In this document: piece by piece, positions 16,577 through 25,957 of the stretch
Layout of the letters: every line of letters begins with the position of its first letter
How positions within the stretch are numbered: position 1 is the first letter of the stretch
From: Mucilaginibacter arboris
Lineage (GTDB): Bacteria > Bacteroidota > Bacteroidia > Sphingobacteriales > Sphingobacteriaceae
DNA length: 64,000 nt
Assembly: GCF_009754915.1 (NCBI RefSeq)
Contig: NZ_WPIK01000017.1
Coordinates: 1 to 64,000, forward strand
Reading direction: 5' to 3'
The notes under the pieces: model-generated
The model's database searches: none
What the model saw: the letters and a program-made list of their open reading frames with translations, nothing else
What the model was told of the DNA's origin: nothing
Made by a program: the position numbers and the translations under genes

Positions 16577-18715
16577 TTATTTTGTTATCAATCCACGGTT
16601 AATTAACATTGGGCGGATATCTGGATCATGGCCTCGAAAATCCCGGAACATCTTACCCAAATCTTCTGTATTCCCTCGCGATAAAATCATATCCCGAAAA
16701 CGCTGGCCGTTCTCCCGCGTTAAACCACCGTGTTCTTCAAACCAGGAATAAGCATCATTATCTAACATGGAAGTCCACATATAAGCATAATAACCTGCTG
16801 CATAACCGCTTCCCCAAATATGCGAATAGTAAGTAGAGCGGTAGCGCGGCGGTATTTGCGGTAAATCTACGCCGGTTTTGTGCAAGGCATCTGCTTCAAA
16901 TTTATCTACATCGGGTATTTGTGTACCTGCCGGAATGGTATGCCACGCTAAATCCAGATAATCGGCTGCTAATAATTCTGCTGTACCATAGCCCTGGTTA
17001 AAAGTAGCTGCTTTCTTTATTTTATCTACCAGTTCCTGTGGCATAGGCTCTCCGGTTTTGTAATGGACAGCATAATGTTTTAACACTTTCGGGTCTAATG
17101 CCCAATGTTCGTTAAATTGCGAAGGAAATTCTACAAAATCACGTGCCGTGCTGGTACCCGAAAGGCTTGGATACTGCTGACTGGCGAACATGCCATGAAG
17201 CGCATGGCCAAACTCGTGGAACATTGTTCTTACCTCTTCAAAATTAAGCAAGGCTGGCTGGCCGGGAGCAGGCTTGGTTAAATTGGCAACATTATAAATA
17301 ACAGGTTTAGTGCCCAGTAATTTAGACTGGCCTACCATATTGCTCATCCAGGCGCCGCCACGTTTATTATCTCTTTTGAAGTAATCACAATAAAATAAAC
17401 CGATCTGGCTGCCATCTTTATCAAAAACATCAAAAACACGAACATCAGGCTGCCAAACCGGCAAATCTTTTCGTTCTTTAAAAGTTAAACCATAAAGCTG
17501 ATTAGCTGCATAAAAAACGCCATTGCGAAGCACATGATCTATTTCGAGATAAGGTTTCACCTGGTTCTGGTCTAAGTCGAACTTTGCCTTTCGTACCTGC
17601 TCGGCGTAATAGTTCCAGTCCCAAGGCTGCAACTGGAAACCACCATGCTGCTGATCTATTACCGCCTGAATATCTGCCGCTTCCTTTTTAGCGCCAACTA
17701 TAGTTGGCGGTGCAACCTGACTTAAAAATTGCTCTACCGCTTGTGGTGTTTTAGCCATCTGGTTTTGCAGTTTCCATGCAGCATAATTAGGGAAGCCTAA
17801 TAGTTTAGCTTTTTGTGCCCGGATTTGTGCAATGCGTACAATAGTTGCGCGTGTATCATTAGCATCGCCTTTTTCGGTCCGTGTCCAGGAAGCTTCAAAA
17901 AGTTTCTGACGGGTTGCACGGTTTGAAAGAGATTGCAGTTCGGGCTGCTGGGTAGTGTTTTGCAAAGAAATAAGCCATTTACCGGGCATACCGGCAGCTT
18001 TAGCATTTTGGGCAGCCGCTTCTATCGCGCCTGCCGATAGGCCTGCCAGTTCGGCTTTATCATTTACAACCAATGCGCCTGCTTTGGTTCCCGCCAGTAG
18101 CTGTGTACCAAATTTAGCCCTTAAAGAAGCTTCTTCCTGGTTTAGTTTTTTTAGTGTTTCTTTATCTGTTTCGGGCAACTGCGCACCGGCCATTACAAAA
18201 TTCTGGTAGTAAAATTCCACCAAACGCAAGGACTCTGCATCCAGTTTAAGCTGATTACGTTTCTGGTAAAGACTTTCTACCCGTTTAAAAAGTTTTGTGT
18301 TGAGGTAAATGGCATCGTTATTGGCCGCAAGCTTTGGCGCTTCCTCCTCTTCAACCTTTTGCAGTTCGGGATTGGTATTTGCCCCCGTAAGCACACTAAA
18401 TACGGCATCTGTCCTTTTTAATAAGCGGCCGCTTTTTTCCATCGAAACAAATGTGTTTTCAAAAGTAGGCGCAGCAGGGTTATTGGCTATTTTTTGTATT
18501 TCTGCCAGTTGTTGTTTCATGCCTTCTTCCATGGCCGGTTTAAAATCGCTGTTTTTGATCTTATCAAAAGCAGGAGCTTGAAAAGCCAACGTACTGGCTG
18601 CAAAAAAAGGATTGGAAGCCGGCAGTCCAGCAGTGCCCTGAGCAACTGCAACGCCATTTCCCATCCCCGAAAGGGCTAAAATGCCAAGCAAAGTAAAACA
18701 GGCTGATTTGTTCAT
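16577..18715 (-). CDS. dcp: M3 family peptidyl-dipeptidase, exported
   Basis: About 712 residues from ATG 18715 (a TTG at 18742 is in frame but would precede the signal peptide MNKSACFTLLGILALSGMGNGVAVAQ). The zinc motif FHEFGHALHG lies near residue 500, with the third ligand Glu about 25 residues on (DFVEFPSQFNEHW). The N-terminal helical half and the C-terminal YRSTYYSHIWGSGYAAGYYAYMW are typical of Dcp/oligopeptidase A. The signal peptide places it in the periplasm, where it would remove C-terminal dipeptides. Full length; all ligands present. Confidence 0.93.
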   Translation of the reverse strand: MNKSACFTLLGILALSGMGNGVAVAQGTAGLPASNPFFAASTLAFQAPAFDKIKNSDFKPAMEEGMKQQLAEIQKIANNPAAPTFENTFVSMEKSGRLLKRTDAVFSVLTGANTNPELQKVEEEEAPKLAANNDAIYLNTKLFKRVESLYQKRNQLKLDAESLRLVEFYYQNFVMAGAQLPETDKETLKKLNQEEASLRAKFGTQLLAGTKAGALVVNDKAELAGLSAGAIEAAAQNAKAAGMPGKWLISLQNTTQQPELQSLSNRATRQKLFEASWTRTEKGDANDTRATIVRIAQIRAQKAKLLGFPNYAAWKLQNQMAKTPQAVEQFLSQVAPPTIVGAKKEAADIQAVIDQQHGGFQLQPWDWNYYAEQVRKAKFDLDQNQVKPYLEIDHVLRNGVFYAANQLYGLTFKERKDLPVWQPDVRVFDVFDKDGSQIGLFYCDYFKRDNKRGGAWMSNMVGQSKLLGTKPVIYNVANLTKPAPGQPALLNFEEVRTMFHEFGHALHGMFASQQYPSLSGTSTARDFVEFPSQFNEHWALDPKVLKHYAVHYKTGEPMPQELVDKIKKAATFNQGYGTAELLAADYLDLAWHTIPAGTQIPDVDKFEADALHKTGVDLPQIPPRYRSTYYSHIWGSGYAAGYYAYMWTSMLDNDAYSWFEEHGGLTRENGQRFRDMILSRGNTEDLGKMFRDFRGHDPDIRPMLINRGLITK

Positions 18716-18824
18716 TTTTAGGTAATTCTTATCTGTTTTCAATATTTAATAAAGTAATACAATTCTGCTTCAAATATTGAAATTTAATAAAGGCAAGTTT
18801 AAATTTATTTCGATAATCTTTTTC

Positions 18825-18910
18825 ATGCTTCTTTTATCACACAAAAATCATCAAGGTTTTCATGCTTTTTGTATCAGCAGAAAGCAAAAAACAGTGCATA
18901 AAAGAAGCAT
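18825..18910. repeat. Paired palindromic repeat, subfamily A
   Basis: 86 bp with exact cores at both ends. The interior contains TTTCATGCTTTTTGTATC (18858-18875), identical to an 18-base segment in the element at 40791-40882. Confidence 0.9.
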
Positions 18911-18919
18911 AATCAACAA

Positions 18920-19820
18920 TCAGTTTGTTTTGATATAAGTGCTCTCAAAAATCTTATCTGCATTGTTTGTTTCAAAGCCGTCCCTCCTGTGTTTTGATGT
19001 TATTTGATGAGGCAACAAATGTTTAAACTCTGGCAAAACCAGCCTTTCTGCAAATTCTACATAACTTCCTGCAATACTCAGCGTTTCACTGCCCGCAAAA
19101 GATGCTTCCTGCATTTCGGCCATTGTACTGCTTTGCAGTAGCAGGCCATCTTCGCTCACCTTAATCTTTCCGCCGGATGTGTTTAATTGAATGCCTAACC
19201 CTTCTACAAAATCATCAAATTTAGCAAGAGTGTTATAGCCTTCTTTTAAAGCATGAACACTGATGGTGTAGTGGTTAAGGTAATAGCGGTTATAAATTAC
19301 CCATGCTGCATATTCACTTTCTTCCAAAAGCGCTAAATAATCTTGCCTGGTTGGCAGTTGCCAGAGTGATTGGTGGAAAAATTCGCCAATCTGCTGTCCG
19401 TTATTTAAATCCAGCTGAGCAACAGGATCAGATTTTATAAGTTCTGTATAACGATGGATTATTTGTTGGGCTTTTTCTGAAAGTTTATCTACCACAAGCT
19501 CACTCATAAATATCCGCGGATATTCTTCCGACGGAGGCGCATACCAATAAGCATTCAGCTTTTTCCCTTCAAAATAATAATAGTCTTTTTTTTTGATACC
19601 CGTGATGCAAAAAAATCTTCTCAAAAGATTGGATGCCTAAATTAGGGGCACCAAGCGTACGGAAAGCAATATGATCATTAACAATTTCCTGCTGAGCGCC
19701 AACTACTCCCCGTTCAATTAATGCATCTGTGATCTTTTTTACTGCAGGAACTTTTGCCTGGTAACGATCAAACAACGTATTTAAAAAGGTATCTAAAGGT
19801 GTATGATAGTTAAATTTCAT
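18920..19820 (-). pseudogene. DUF1338 / HglS-like 2-oxoadipate dioxygenase, frameshifted
   Basis: Two adjoining frames make one DUF1338 protein of about 299 residues. Part 1 starts at ATG 19820 (MKFNYHTPLDTFLNTLFDRY, with metal-site candidate NDHIAFRTLG) and breaks after HHGYQKK. Part 2 resumes at DYYYFEGKKLNAYWYAPPSE and runs to 18920. The break is at a run of nine T on the plus strand (19586-19594); eight would restore one frame. DUF1338 enzymes (HglS) convert 2-oxoadipate to 2-hydroxyglutarate in lysine breakdown. The break may be a sequencing error, a recent mutation or slippage at the homopolymer. Both halves look intact, which favours error, slippage or a very recent event. Confidence 0.82.
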
Positions 19821-19932
19821 AAAATTAAAGATCGATATTTATAGCGCTTTATCAACGAAGGTAACTGCAATAAATGTGGTAAATAGCAGTAGTTTTGCAT
19901 CAGTTTTAGAAAACAACCTAAAAAAACAGGTA

Positions 19933-19944
19933 TAAAAGAAGCAT
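19933..19944 (+). repeat. Solo repeat core
   Basis: Exact TAAAAGAAGCAT, preceded by AACAACCTAAAAAAACAGGTA. Located in the divergent gap before the GAF/PAS kinase and reading toward it. The left partner is missing or decayed. Confidence 0.8.
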
Positions 19945-20072
19945 TAATTTTAGTATAAATTTAAAATCCCCCTTATCCATTCCATTCTTTTAATTTTTAA
20001 GTTAAACTGTAAGCCAATATTTCCGTAAAAAAGCGTATTATAATTTTCATTACTTAACCTGTGTTTAAACTT

Positions 20073-21680
20073 ATGGAACAAACCGCTGGCATCAATCTTA
20101 TTCCAGGTAACGATGCTGAACGTGTGGAGGCACTAAACCGGTACCGTATTTTTAACACCTCGTCTGAACAGGCATTTAACAACATAGCAGAACTTGCAAA
20201 AACTATATTCAAATCTCCCATTGCCCATGTTTCTTTTTTAAATGCAGAACAAGAGTTTATTAAAGCTAGCATAGGTTTAAGTAATCTGGTTTTGGTTGAC
20301 AGAAAAGACAGTATTTGTGCACTGGCCATTCTTGATTCCGGAACAACGGTATTTGAAGATACCCTGGAAGAACCTTTACTGGCTACAAACCCTTTTGTAC
20401 ATGGGCCGGAAAATATGCGTTTTTATGCCGGATCGCCCTTGATAACACCTGATGGTTTTATAATAGGGACTATGTGCATTGTGGATACCACCCCGCGTAC
20501 TTTTTCGGCATACGAAAAGGAAGTATTGCAAGGACTGGCAAAAGTAGCGATGGAACAAACCGAATTACGCCTGGCTACGATCCGCGAAACAGAAAAGCAA
20601 AAAGCCATTAACGAAAAACTTGCTGCCAGCGAACAACGTTTACAAGGCATACTCGATACCATGGCAGAAGGGGTAGGTATTATTGATACTGATGGCCAGC
20701 TAACTTATGCCAATCCGATGGCGCAAAAAATTCTAGGGCTTAAAGAAAGTGCGATTAAAGAACGCACTTTTGACGATTCTAAATGGCAAAACCTGAGGAT
20801 AGATGGCTCGCCATTACCGGAGGCCGATCATCCGATGGCTGTAATGCTAAATACTGGTTTAGCTGTGTATGATTGTGAAATTGCTGTACAGCCGCCTGAT
20901 AAAGAACGTTTCTATATCTCCATTAATGCGGCCCCTATTATTGATTCTGATGGTAAAATTACAGGAGGTATCGGCACGTTTATGGACGTAACCAACAGGA
21001 GAAAACTTTTGCAGCAGAAAGAGGAATTTATCAGCATTGCCAGCCATGAGCTTAAAACGCCGGTTACCAGCCTTAAAGCCTCTATGCAGATTTTAAACCG
21101 GATGAAGAATAACCCTTCGCCGGTTATGCTTTCTAAACTAATTGACCAATCTAACAGAAGCCTGTATAAATTAAGCAGCCTGATTAATGATTTACTAAAC
21201 ACTAACCGCATTTCCCAGGGACAGTTACAGCTTAGGAAGACTAATTTTACCATTGCAAATATGATTAATGATTGCTGCCACCACATTCGTACTACAGGAA
21301 CACACGCAATTACTTTGAAAGGAGATATTGCCCTGCAAATATGTGCAGATGAACATCAGATTGATCAGGTAGTAGTAAACATAGTTAACAATGCAGTAAA
21401 ATATGCACCCGATTCTAAGGAGATTTGTATCAATATTGAGAAGTTAGAAAAATTTGCAAAAATTTCGGTTAAGGATAGCGGGCCAGGCATACCTAATGAT
21501 AAGTTACCGCATTTATTCGACCGTTACTATCGTGCTGATTATAGCGGCATTCAGTTTTCGGGCCTTGGACTTGGGCTGTATATATGCGCCGAGATCATCA
21601 AAAAACATGGTACAGAAATTGGTGTGGAGAGCAAGCCGGGAAAAGGCAGTACCTTTTGGTTTACGCTGCCATTATCCTGA
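20073..21680 (+). CDS. GAF-PAS sensor histidine kinase
   Basis: About 535 residues from ATG 20073; a GTG at 20061 would add four. Order: GAF domain (about 18-165; AHVSFLNAEQEFIKAS and GFIIGTMCIVD are typical of cytosolic GAF), short coiled coil, PAS (about 188-310, DTDGQLTYANPMAQKILGL), HisKA with SIASHELKTPVTSLK (His325) and HATPase (NIVNNAVKYAP, VKDSGPGIP, FDRYYRA, GLGLGLYICAEII). No membrane segment. All kinase motifs are present. An orphan kinase: no response regulator is adjacent. Signal unknown. Confidence 0.93.
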   Translation: MEQTAGINLIPGNDAERVEALNRYRIFNTSSEQAFNNIAELAKTIFKSPIAHVSFLNAEQEFIKASIGLSNLVLVDRKDSICALAILDSGTTVFEDTLEEPLLATNPFVHGPENMRFYAGSPLITPDGFIIGTMCIVDTTPRTFSAYEKEVLQGLAKVAMEQTELRLATIRETEKQKAINEKLAASEQRLQGILDTMAEGVGIIDTDGQLTYANPMAQKILGLKESAIKERTFDDSKWQNLRIDGSPLPEADHPMAVMLNTGLAVYDCEIAVQPPDKERFYISINAAPIIDSDGKITGGIGTFMDVTNRRKLLQQKEEFISIASHELKTPVTSLKASMQILNRMKNNPSPVMLSKLIDQSNRSLYKLSSLINDLLNTNRISQGQLQLRKTNFTIANMINDCCHHIRTTGTHAITLKGDIALQICADEHQIDQVVVNIVNNAVKYAPDSKEICINIEKLEKFAKISVKDSGPGIPNDKLPHLFDRYYRADYSGIQFSGLGLGLYICAEIIKKHGTEIGVESKPGKGSTFWFTLPLS

Positions 21681-21821
21681 AAATTAAGGTTATGGCCCTT
21701 TTGCTGCACCTGTTAATAAAAATGGCTAACGTTTAATAAAAATTACAAAAGAGTTGGGGAGATTTAAATACCGGGCATGCGTTCATGCTTTAATTATCTC
21801 TAATAAGTTATTTTTTTACTT

Positions 21822-22730
21822 TTGCAGCCGGTGACCCCTCCAAATAAAAGGCCTCAGGCAAGCCAGAAAACGCCAATTAAAAGAAAAGCTGCTGTAAAGA
21901 AAAAAGCACCTGTCAAAAAGAAAGGAAACAAAAAACAGGTATCTGCTTTTCCATGGAAAATTGTTCTTGCCGGAATACTGCTTGTACTGCTTTCGCCTTT
22001 TTATTACGGCTATATCGTTAAAACCTTTACTGCTGCCTGGCGGTGGATAAGGGACATCGGAGAGAACCCTAATTACCGTACTTACCGAAGTTTTGACATC
22101 CGTATCCCCAAAAAATACAGCATCCATGGCATTGATGTTTCTTATGCCCAGGGCAAGATCGACTGGTACCAGGTAAAGGCTATGCAGGAAGACAGCGTAC
22201 ACATCAGTTTCGTATTTATTAAGGCCACTGAAGGTTTGCTAACGGTTGACCCTTATTTTAAACGCAACTGGCGGGAAGCACCAAAAGTTGGACTGGTATG
22301 CGGCGCTTACCATTTTTTCAGGCCGCAAAAAAATGGTACCTGGCAGGCGCGTTTCTTTTTACAGAATGTTGATCTGGAAAAAGGCGATTTACCAATGGTT
22401 GTTGATATTGAAGAATTGGATGGCGTACCTCCTGACCAGATGCGGAAAGAATTAAAAAAATTTCTGGATTACCTGGAAAAGAAAACCCATGCAAAACCCA
22501 TTATTTATTCCGGATTGAGCTTTTATCAGGATTATTTATCGGGCTATTTTGACAGCTACCCTTTTTGGATTGCCCATTATTACCAAGATCATTTAAAAAT
22601 CAATCCTGCAACTAACTGGTGGTTTTGGCAGCATTCAGACAAAGCCAAAGTAAATGGCATTAACCATGTTGTTGATTTTAATGCTTTTAAAGGTGATGAC
22701 CAAGACTTTCAAAGATTACTTGTCCCCTAA
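21822..22730 (+). CDS. Membrane-anchored GH25 lysozyme
   Basis: 302 residues, starting at TTG 21822 (GTG 21831 is an alternative). A Lys/Pro-rich cytoplasmic tail (about 9-40), one transmembrane helix (about 45-65), then a GH25 domain. HGIDVSYAQGKIDW (Asp105), FVFIKATEG, GAYHFFRP, MVVDIEELDG (Asp195, Glu197) and WWFWQHSD are GH25 signatures, with the catalytic acids present. Predicted N-in/C-out orientation places the muramidase domain in the periplasm, acting on peptidoglycan. The highly basic N terminus is unusual. Confidence 0.92.
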   Translation: MQPVTPPNKRPQASQKTPIKRKAAVKKKAPVKKKGNKKQVSAFPWKIVLAGILLVLLSPFYYGYIVKTFTAAWRWIRDIGENPNYRTYRSFDIRIPKKYSIHGIDVSYAQGKIDWYQVKAMQEDSVHISFVFIKATEGLLTVDPYFKRNWREAPKVGLVCGAYHFFRPQKNGTWQARFFLQNVDLEKGDLPMVVDIEELDGVPPDQMRKELKKFLDYLEKKTHAKPIIYSGLSFYQDYLSGYFDSYPFWIAHYYQDHLKINPATNWWFWQHSDKAKVNGINHVVDFNAFKGDDQDFQRLLVP

Positions 22731-22772
22731 TTAAAAAGCGATAAAATTTGTTAATTGCTACAGCTTATTTCC

Positions 22773-22831
22773 ATGCTTCTTTTACCGGCATAAAATTAAC
22801 AGCACAGATTTTTATCTGATAAAAACAGCAT
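22773..22831. repeat. Paired repeat, right arm degenerate
   Basis: Left core exact (22773-22784) with CCGGCATAAAATT; right arm TAAAAACAGCAT (22820-22831) is of the sister type. First of two elements in tandem after the GH25 gene. Confidence 0.75.
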
Positions 22832-22855
22832 CGCCATTTTTAACATCTAATGCTG

Positions 22856-22930
22856 ATACTTCTTTTATGCCTATAATTTATGATAGCTCATGCTCAGCCA
22901 AAAACAATTTTTACCCCATAAAAAAAGCAT
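22856..22930. repeat. Paired repeat, both arms one mismatch
   Basis: ATACTTCTTTTA (22856-22867) followed by TGCCTATAATTT, and TAAAAAAAGCAT (22919-22930). A decayed second copy in the same 339-base gap (22731-23069), which otherwise holds only the palindromes at 23005-23038. Confidence 0.65.
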
Positions 22931-23004
22931 TTAAAAAACTAACAGCGCCACGATTAAAAAGGAGGTTTAGCAAAAAGCGATTATCCTAAACACCCACGAT
23001 TAAT

Positions 23005-23038
23005 TAGTGTTGTAACACTATTGCTAACCATTTAGCAA
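23005..23038. promoter_or_regulatory. Two adjacent operator-like palindromes before an SDR gene
   Basis: TAGTGTT-GT-AACACTA (23005-23020) and, immediately after, TTGCTAA-CCAT-TTAGCAA (23021-23038), each with perfect 7-bp arms. They end 31 nt before the SDR start, where a repressor of the TetR, HxlR or MarR sort could bind. No regulator gene is next to it. Confidence 0.55.
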
Positions 23039-23069
23039 TTAAAAAAGGATTAATAGTAAATATATCATC

Positions 23070-23924
23070 ATGGAAAAAACAAATAAACCGGTTTGGTTTA
23101 TCACCGGCTGCTCTACAGGTTTTGGACGAGAGCTGGCTAAATTAATATTAGGCAGAGGCTGGAATGCAGTAATTACCGCCAGAAATATTGACCAGGTTAA
23201 AGACATCGCCGAAGGTTATGAAAATACATCACTCGTATTACCGCTTGATGTAACCGATAAAACCCAGGTATCATCCGCGGTAACCAAAGCAGAAGAAGTT
23301 TTTGGCAAGATTGACGTTCTGGTAAACAATGCAGGCTACGGTTACTTCAGCAGTGTAGAAGAAGGCGAAGAAGAAAAGATCAGGAACCAGTTTGAAGTCA
23401 ACTTTTTTGGTCTGGTAAACATGACGCAAGCTGTATTGCCAGGCATGCGCGAAAAACGGTCCGGGCATATTGTTAATTTCTCTTCTATCGGTGGGTTGAG
23501 GGCTTTTACAGCAACAGGTTATTATCACGCTACTAAATTTGCTGTAGAAGGTTTATCAGAATCTTTGGCACAGGAAGTAGCGCCATTGGGAATAAAAATA
23601 TTAATTGTTGAACCAGGGCCTTTCCGTACAGACTGGGCAGGGCGGTCAACAAGCAGGACCCCGGTAAAAATAGCCGATTACAAAGACACTGTAGATGCAC
23701 GGATGCAAGCCAGCCAGAAAGGAAGCGGCAAGCAGCAGGGAGACCCGGTTAGAGGATGCGAGGCTATTATTAAAGCGGTGGAATCTGATAAACACCAACT
23801 TCGGTTATTATTAGGCGAGCCTGCTTTTAAAATGGCATTGGAGAAAACAGAGATGCTTAAAGAAAATTTTGAAGCCTGGAAAGAGCTTACACTTAGTGCA
23901 GATTTCCCTGAACCTGAAAGGTAA
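23070..23924 (+). CDS. Short-chain dehydrogenase/reductase
   Basis: 284 residues. Classical SDR: TGCSTGFGRE (cofactor turn), VNNAGYG (about 88), FSSIGG with catalytic Ser and YHATK (Tyr about 153). Arg at ITARN after strand 2 favours NADP(H). The C terminus (PVRGCEAIIKAVES, LLLGEPAF) is typical of the large group of SDRs often induced by electrophiles. A single gene with a terminator at 23948 and palindromic sites upstream, suggesting its own regulation. Substrate unknown. Confidence 0.9.
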   Translation: MEKTNKPVWFITGCSTGFGRELAKLILGRGWNAVITARNIDQVKDIAEGYENTSLVLPLDVTDKTQVSSAVTKAEEVFGKIDVLVNNAGYGYFSSVEEGEEEKIRNQFEVNFFGLVNMTQAVLPGMREKRSGHIVNFSSIGGLRAFTATGYYHATKFAVEGLSESLAQEVAPLGIKILIVEPGPFRTDWAGRSTSRTPVKIADYKDTVDARMQASQKGSGKQQGDPVRGCEAIIKAVESDKHQLRLLLGEPAFKMALEKTEMLKENFEAWKELTLSADFPEPER

Positions 23925-23947
23925 ATTAGAAGCTTAGTTTGGGTATT

Positions 23948-23987
23948 AAAAAACCTGAAGTTTGATAAAAACTTCAGGTTTTTGTTT
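23948..23987 (+). terminator. Rho-independent terminator
   Basis: AACCTGAAGT (23952-23961), loop, ACTTCAGGTT (23971-23980), then TTTGTTTT. Preceded by an A run, so it may also serve the convergent gene at 24033. Confidence 0.88.
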
Positions 23988-24032
23988 TAAAAAGAGCACT
24001 GTTGTAGAAACTAATTTATTAAAATAACCAGC

Positions 24033-24614
24033 TTACATTTTTACATAATTGAGCATAGCTGTATTAGAAGTAGCTGCTGTTTCTGTATCGGTTGGTGCAT
24101 AATAAGCAGAGAAAGTGATAATATCCTTTTGTTTAAGCAACTGGTTTAACGCCATACTTGCATCGTCTGAAGAATTATAAATTTTTTGATAGATAAAAGA
24201 ACGCGTGATCCTTTTCTTCACAAACATTTTGCCGGCAATTAAAGTATCCTTGCTGCTGTTTACTACCATATTATTCAAGTTATCATCTACCCAATTGGTA
24301 GCGTTAACACCGTATTTAGTTAGAGATTGGTAATCAAAATTGGCTAAAGTTGTTCCGGTAAAATCCTCTTTTAAATGTACTGCACACTTTTGTGCTAACC
24401 TATTAGAATCCAGCACCAGCGTTAAGTCTTCCGTATAAACAATGTTTAATTTGTTAGAACTAACCGTAAGCTTAACAAGCTGAGGGTTTGTTTTGATATT
24501 CAGGGCAGTAAAGTTTCCGGTAACAGGAAGAGAAGTTGGACCGGCTTCGTTCCCGGATTTTTTACAACTTACCAATGCTAATGCCGATAAACAAAATAGT
24601 AATAGTTTTTTCAA
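24033..24614 (-). CDS. Hypothetical lipoprotein
   Basis: 193 residues starting at TTG 24614. The N terminus is a lipoprotein signal: LLLFCLSALALVSC followed by Lys-Lys. The mature part is beta-rich with no recognised domain (LTLVLDSNRLAQKCAVHL, TFSAYYAPTDTETA). It is presumably anchored in the periplasm or on the outer membrane. Function unknown. Monocistronic, convergent with the SDR. Confidence 0.7.
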   Translation of the reverse strand: MKKLLLFCLSALALVSCKKSGNEAGPTSLPVTGNFTALNIKTNPQLVKLTVSSNKLNIVYTEDLTLVLDSNRLAQKCAVHLKEDFTGTTLANFDYQSLTKYGVNATNWVDDNLNNMVVNSSKDTLIAGKMFVKKRITRSFIYQKIYNSSDDASMALNQLLKQKDIITFSAYYAPTDTETAATSNTAMLNYVKM

Positions 24615-25126
24615 GGGGCGATTTCTATTATTAAAACTTAGACTTTTATTGGTTCCGGTAACAATCAGCCAATAAAAATGCCAGTAAAAAAAGCATTTGC
24701 GATATAGAATTGAAATGCTACTTCTGTCCGTTTTCCGGGATTGAACAAATGGATCGTAAAAAAGAATAATTATTTCCCGAAAGAAAACAAATGTTCTTTT
24801 ATTGTCCTTCCGCAGCTTTCAACTTTCCCGGTTAAAAACTTACTTTCGATAAAAGTAACCGCTCTACTGTATCCCAAAAAAAAGAAAAAGCAAAACAAAG
24901 GCTTAAAGAAAAAGCCTTTACACCTTATAGTTGTAGGCTCATCAGGAAAAAAAGCACTAAGAATAGGGCAAAGTTTAATAATTAAAAAACGGGTCGCTTA
25001 ACCTGCCGGAAACTCATCCATCGGCACAAACACTTCTTTTACCGATACATTTAATCAGGCACATTTCTTTAGGATTATTTTTGAACCAGCATATATCAAA
25101 TTTATAAACTCAAAGAAGATATAATA
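24615..25126. other. 512-base gap before the dioxygenase gene
   Basis: Holds a near-core TAAAAAAAGCAT at 24685-24696 (one mismatch) and ACACTTCTTTTA at 25029-25040 (two mismatches), both probably decayed repeats. An 86-codon plus frame (24741-25001) rich in Lys has no signal of being a gene. No RNA gene seen. Confidence 0.5.
25076..25083 (+). promoter_or_regulatory. Possible Bacteroidota -7 element
   Basis: TATTTTTG fits the Bacteroidota -7 consensus TAnnTTTG, 44 nt before the dioxygenase ATG. No clear -33 TTTG is present, so support is weak. Confidence 0.3.
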
Positions 25127-25879
25127 ATGGAAAGAAAGAATTTTTTAAGAAGCCTGATTATTGGCACTGTATCTACTTCTGTTCTCGTTGATAGTTGTAA
25201 GAAAGATACTGATGCCATAACAGCTACCGGCAGCAGCACAACAACTTCGTCATCAACAACAGCCTCGTCATCTTCCAGCTCATCGGGTAGCAGCACTTGC
25301 AGTGTAATTGAAACAGAAACCGAAGGCCCTTTTCCATCCAAAACACCTGCTTCTTATGTTAGGAGTGATATTACGGATGGCAGAACAGGTTATAAATTAA
25401 CGGCTAAATTTACAATCAACAACAGCAATAACAGTTGTAACCCACTTTCAGGTGCTTTGGTAGATATTTGGCATTGTGATGCAGAAGGTAATTATTCTGA
25501 ATACGGCGGCACCAGTATGCAATCTACCAATTACACTTCTGTACATTTTTTGCGGGGCAGGCAAACCACAGATGCTAATGGTTTGGTTACGTTTACCTCT
25601 ATCTTTCCCGGTTGGTACCAAAGTCGTGCTACGCATATCCATGTCCATATTTACAATGCTGCCGGCACTTCGTTAAAAGTAACACAGGTTTGTTTTCCGG
25701 AAGGAACAGGAAGCGCCTTATTAGCTGTTAATGGTTATAAAAAGGGCATGACGGGTTATACTTATAACGCGCAGGACAGTGTATTTAGCGATGACAGCGC
25801 AGGCTTGGAACTGGCAACCGTTACCGGAAATACTACTGACGGATTTGTATTATCCATTACCATGAGCATACCTGCTTAA
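25127..25879 (+). CDS. Lipoprotein intradiol ring-cleavage dioxygenase homologue
   Basis: 250 residues. Lipoprotein-like N terminus (FLRSLIIGTVSTSVLVDSC, Lys-Lys after Cys), then a low-complexity Ser/Thr linker (about 38-60), then an intradiol dioxygenase fold: TEGPFPSK, GALVDIWHCDAEGNYSEYGG, FLRGRQTTDANGLVTF and FPGWYQSRATHIHVHIY. The last holds Tyr, His, His; with Tyr in NYSEYGG this completes the Fe(III) ligand set Tyr2His2 of catechol dioxygenases. Such secreted members are known in Bacteroidota; an envelope-anchored aromatic or phenolic function is inferred. True substrate unknown. Confidence 0.86.
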   Translation: MERKNFLRSLIIGTVSTSVLVDSCKKDTDAITATGSSTTTSSSTTASSSSSSSGSSTCSVIETETEGPFPSKTPASYVRSDITDGRTGYKLTAKFTINNSNNSCNPLSGALVDIWHCDAEGNYSEYGGTSMQSTNYTSVHFLRGRQTTDANGLVTFTSIFPGWYQSRATHIHVHIYNAAGTSLKVTQVCFPEGTGSALLAVNGYKKGMTGYTYNAQDSVFSDDSAGLELATVTGNTTDGFVLSITMSIPA

Positions 25880-25957
25880 ACCTTAAATTCTACCTTGTTA
25901 ATCCTACTTCTGCCAAAGACGCTAAAGGCTCTCCTATAGGGGGTATCTTTTTAAATA

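Noticed and set aside
19820-20060. tRNA or small RNA in this and other gaps
   Set aside because: I looked for cloverleaf arms and CCA-type ends in the gaps over 200 bases and found none; reading by eye can miss small RNAs.
24741-25001. 86-codon Lys-rich plus frame
   Set aside because: No domain, no leader, low complexity; contained in a gap with decayed repeats.
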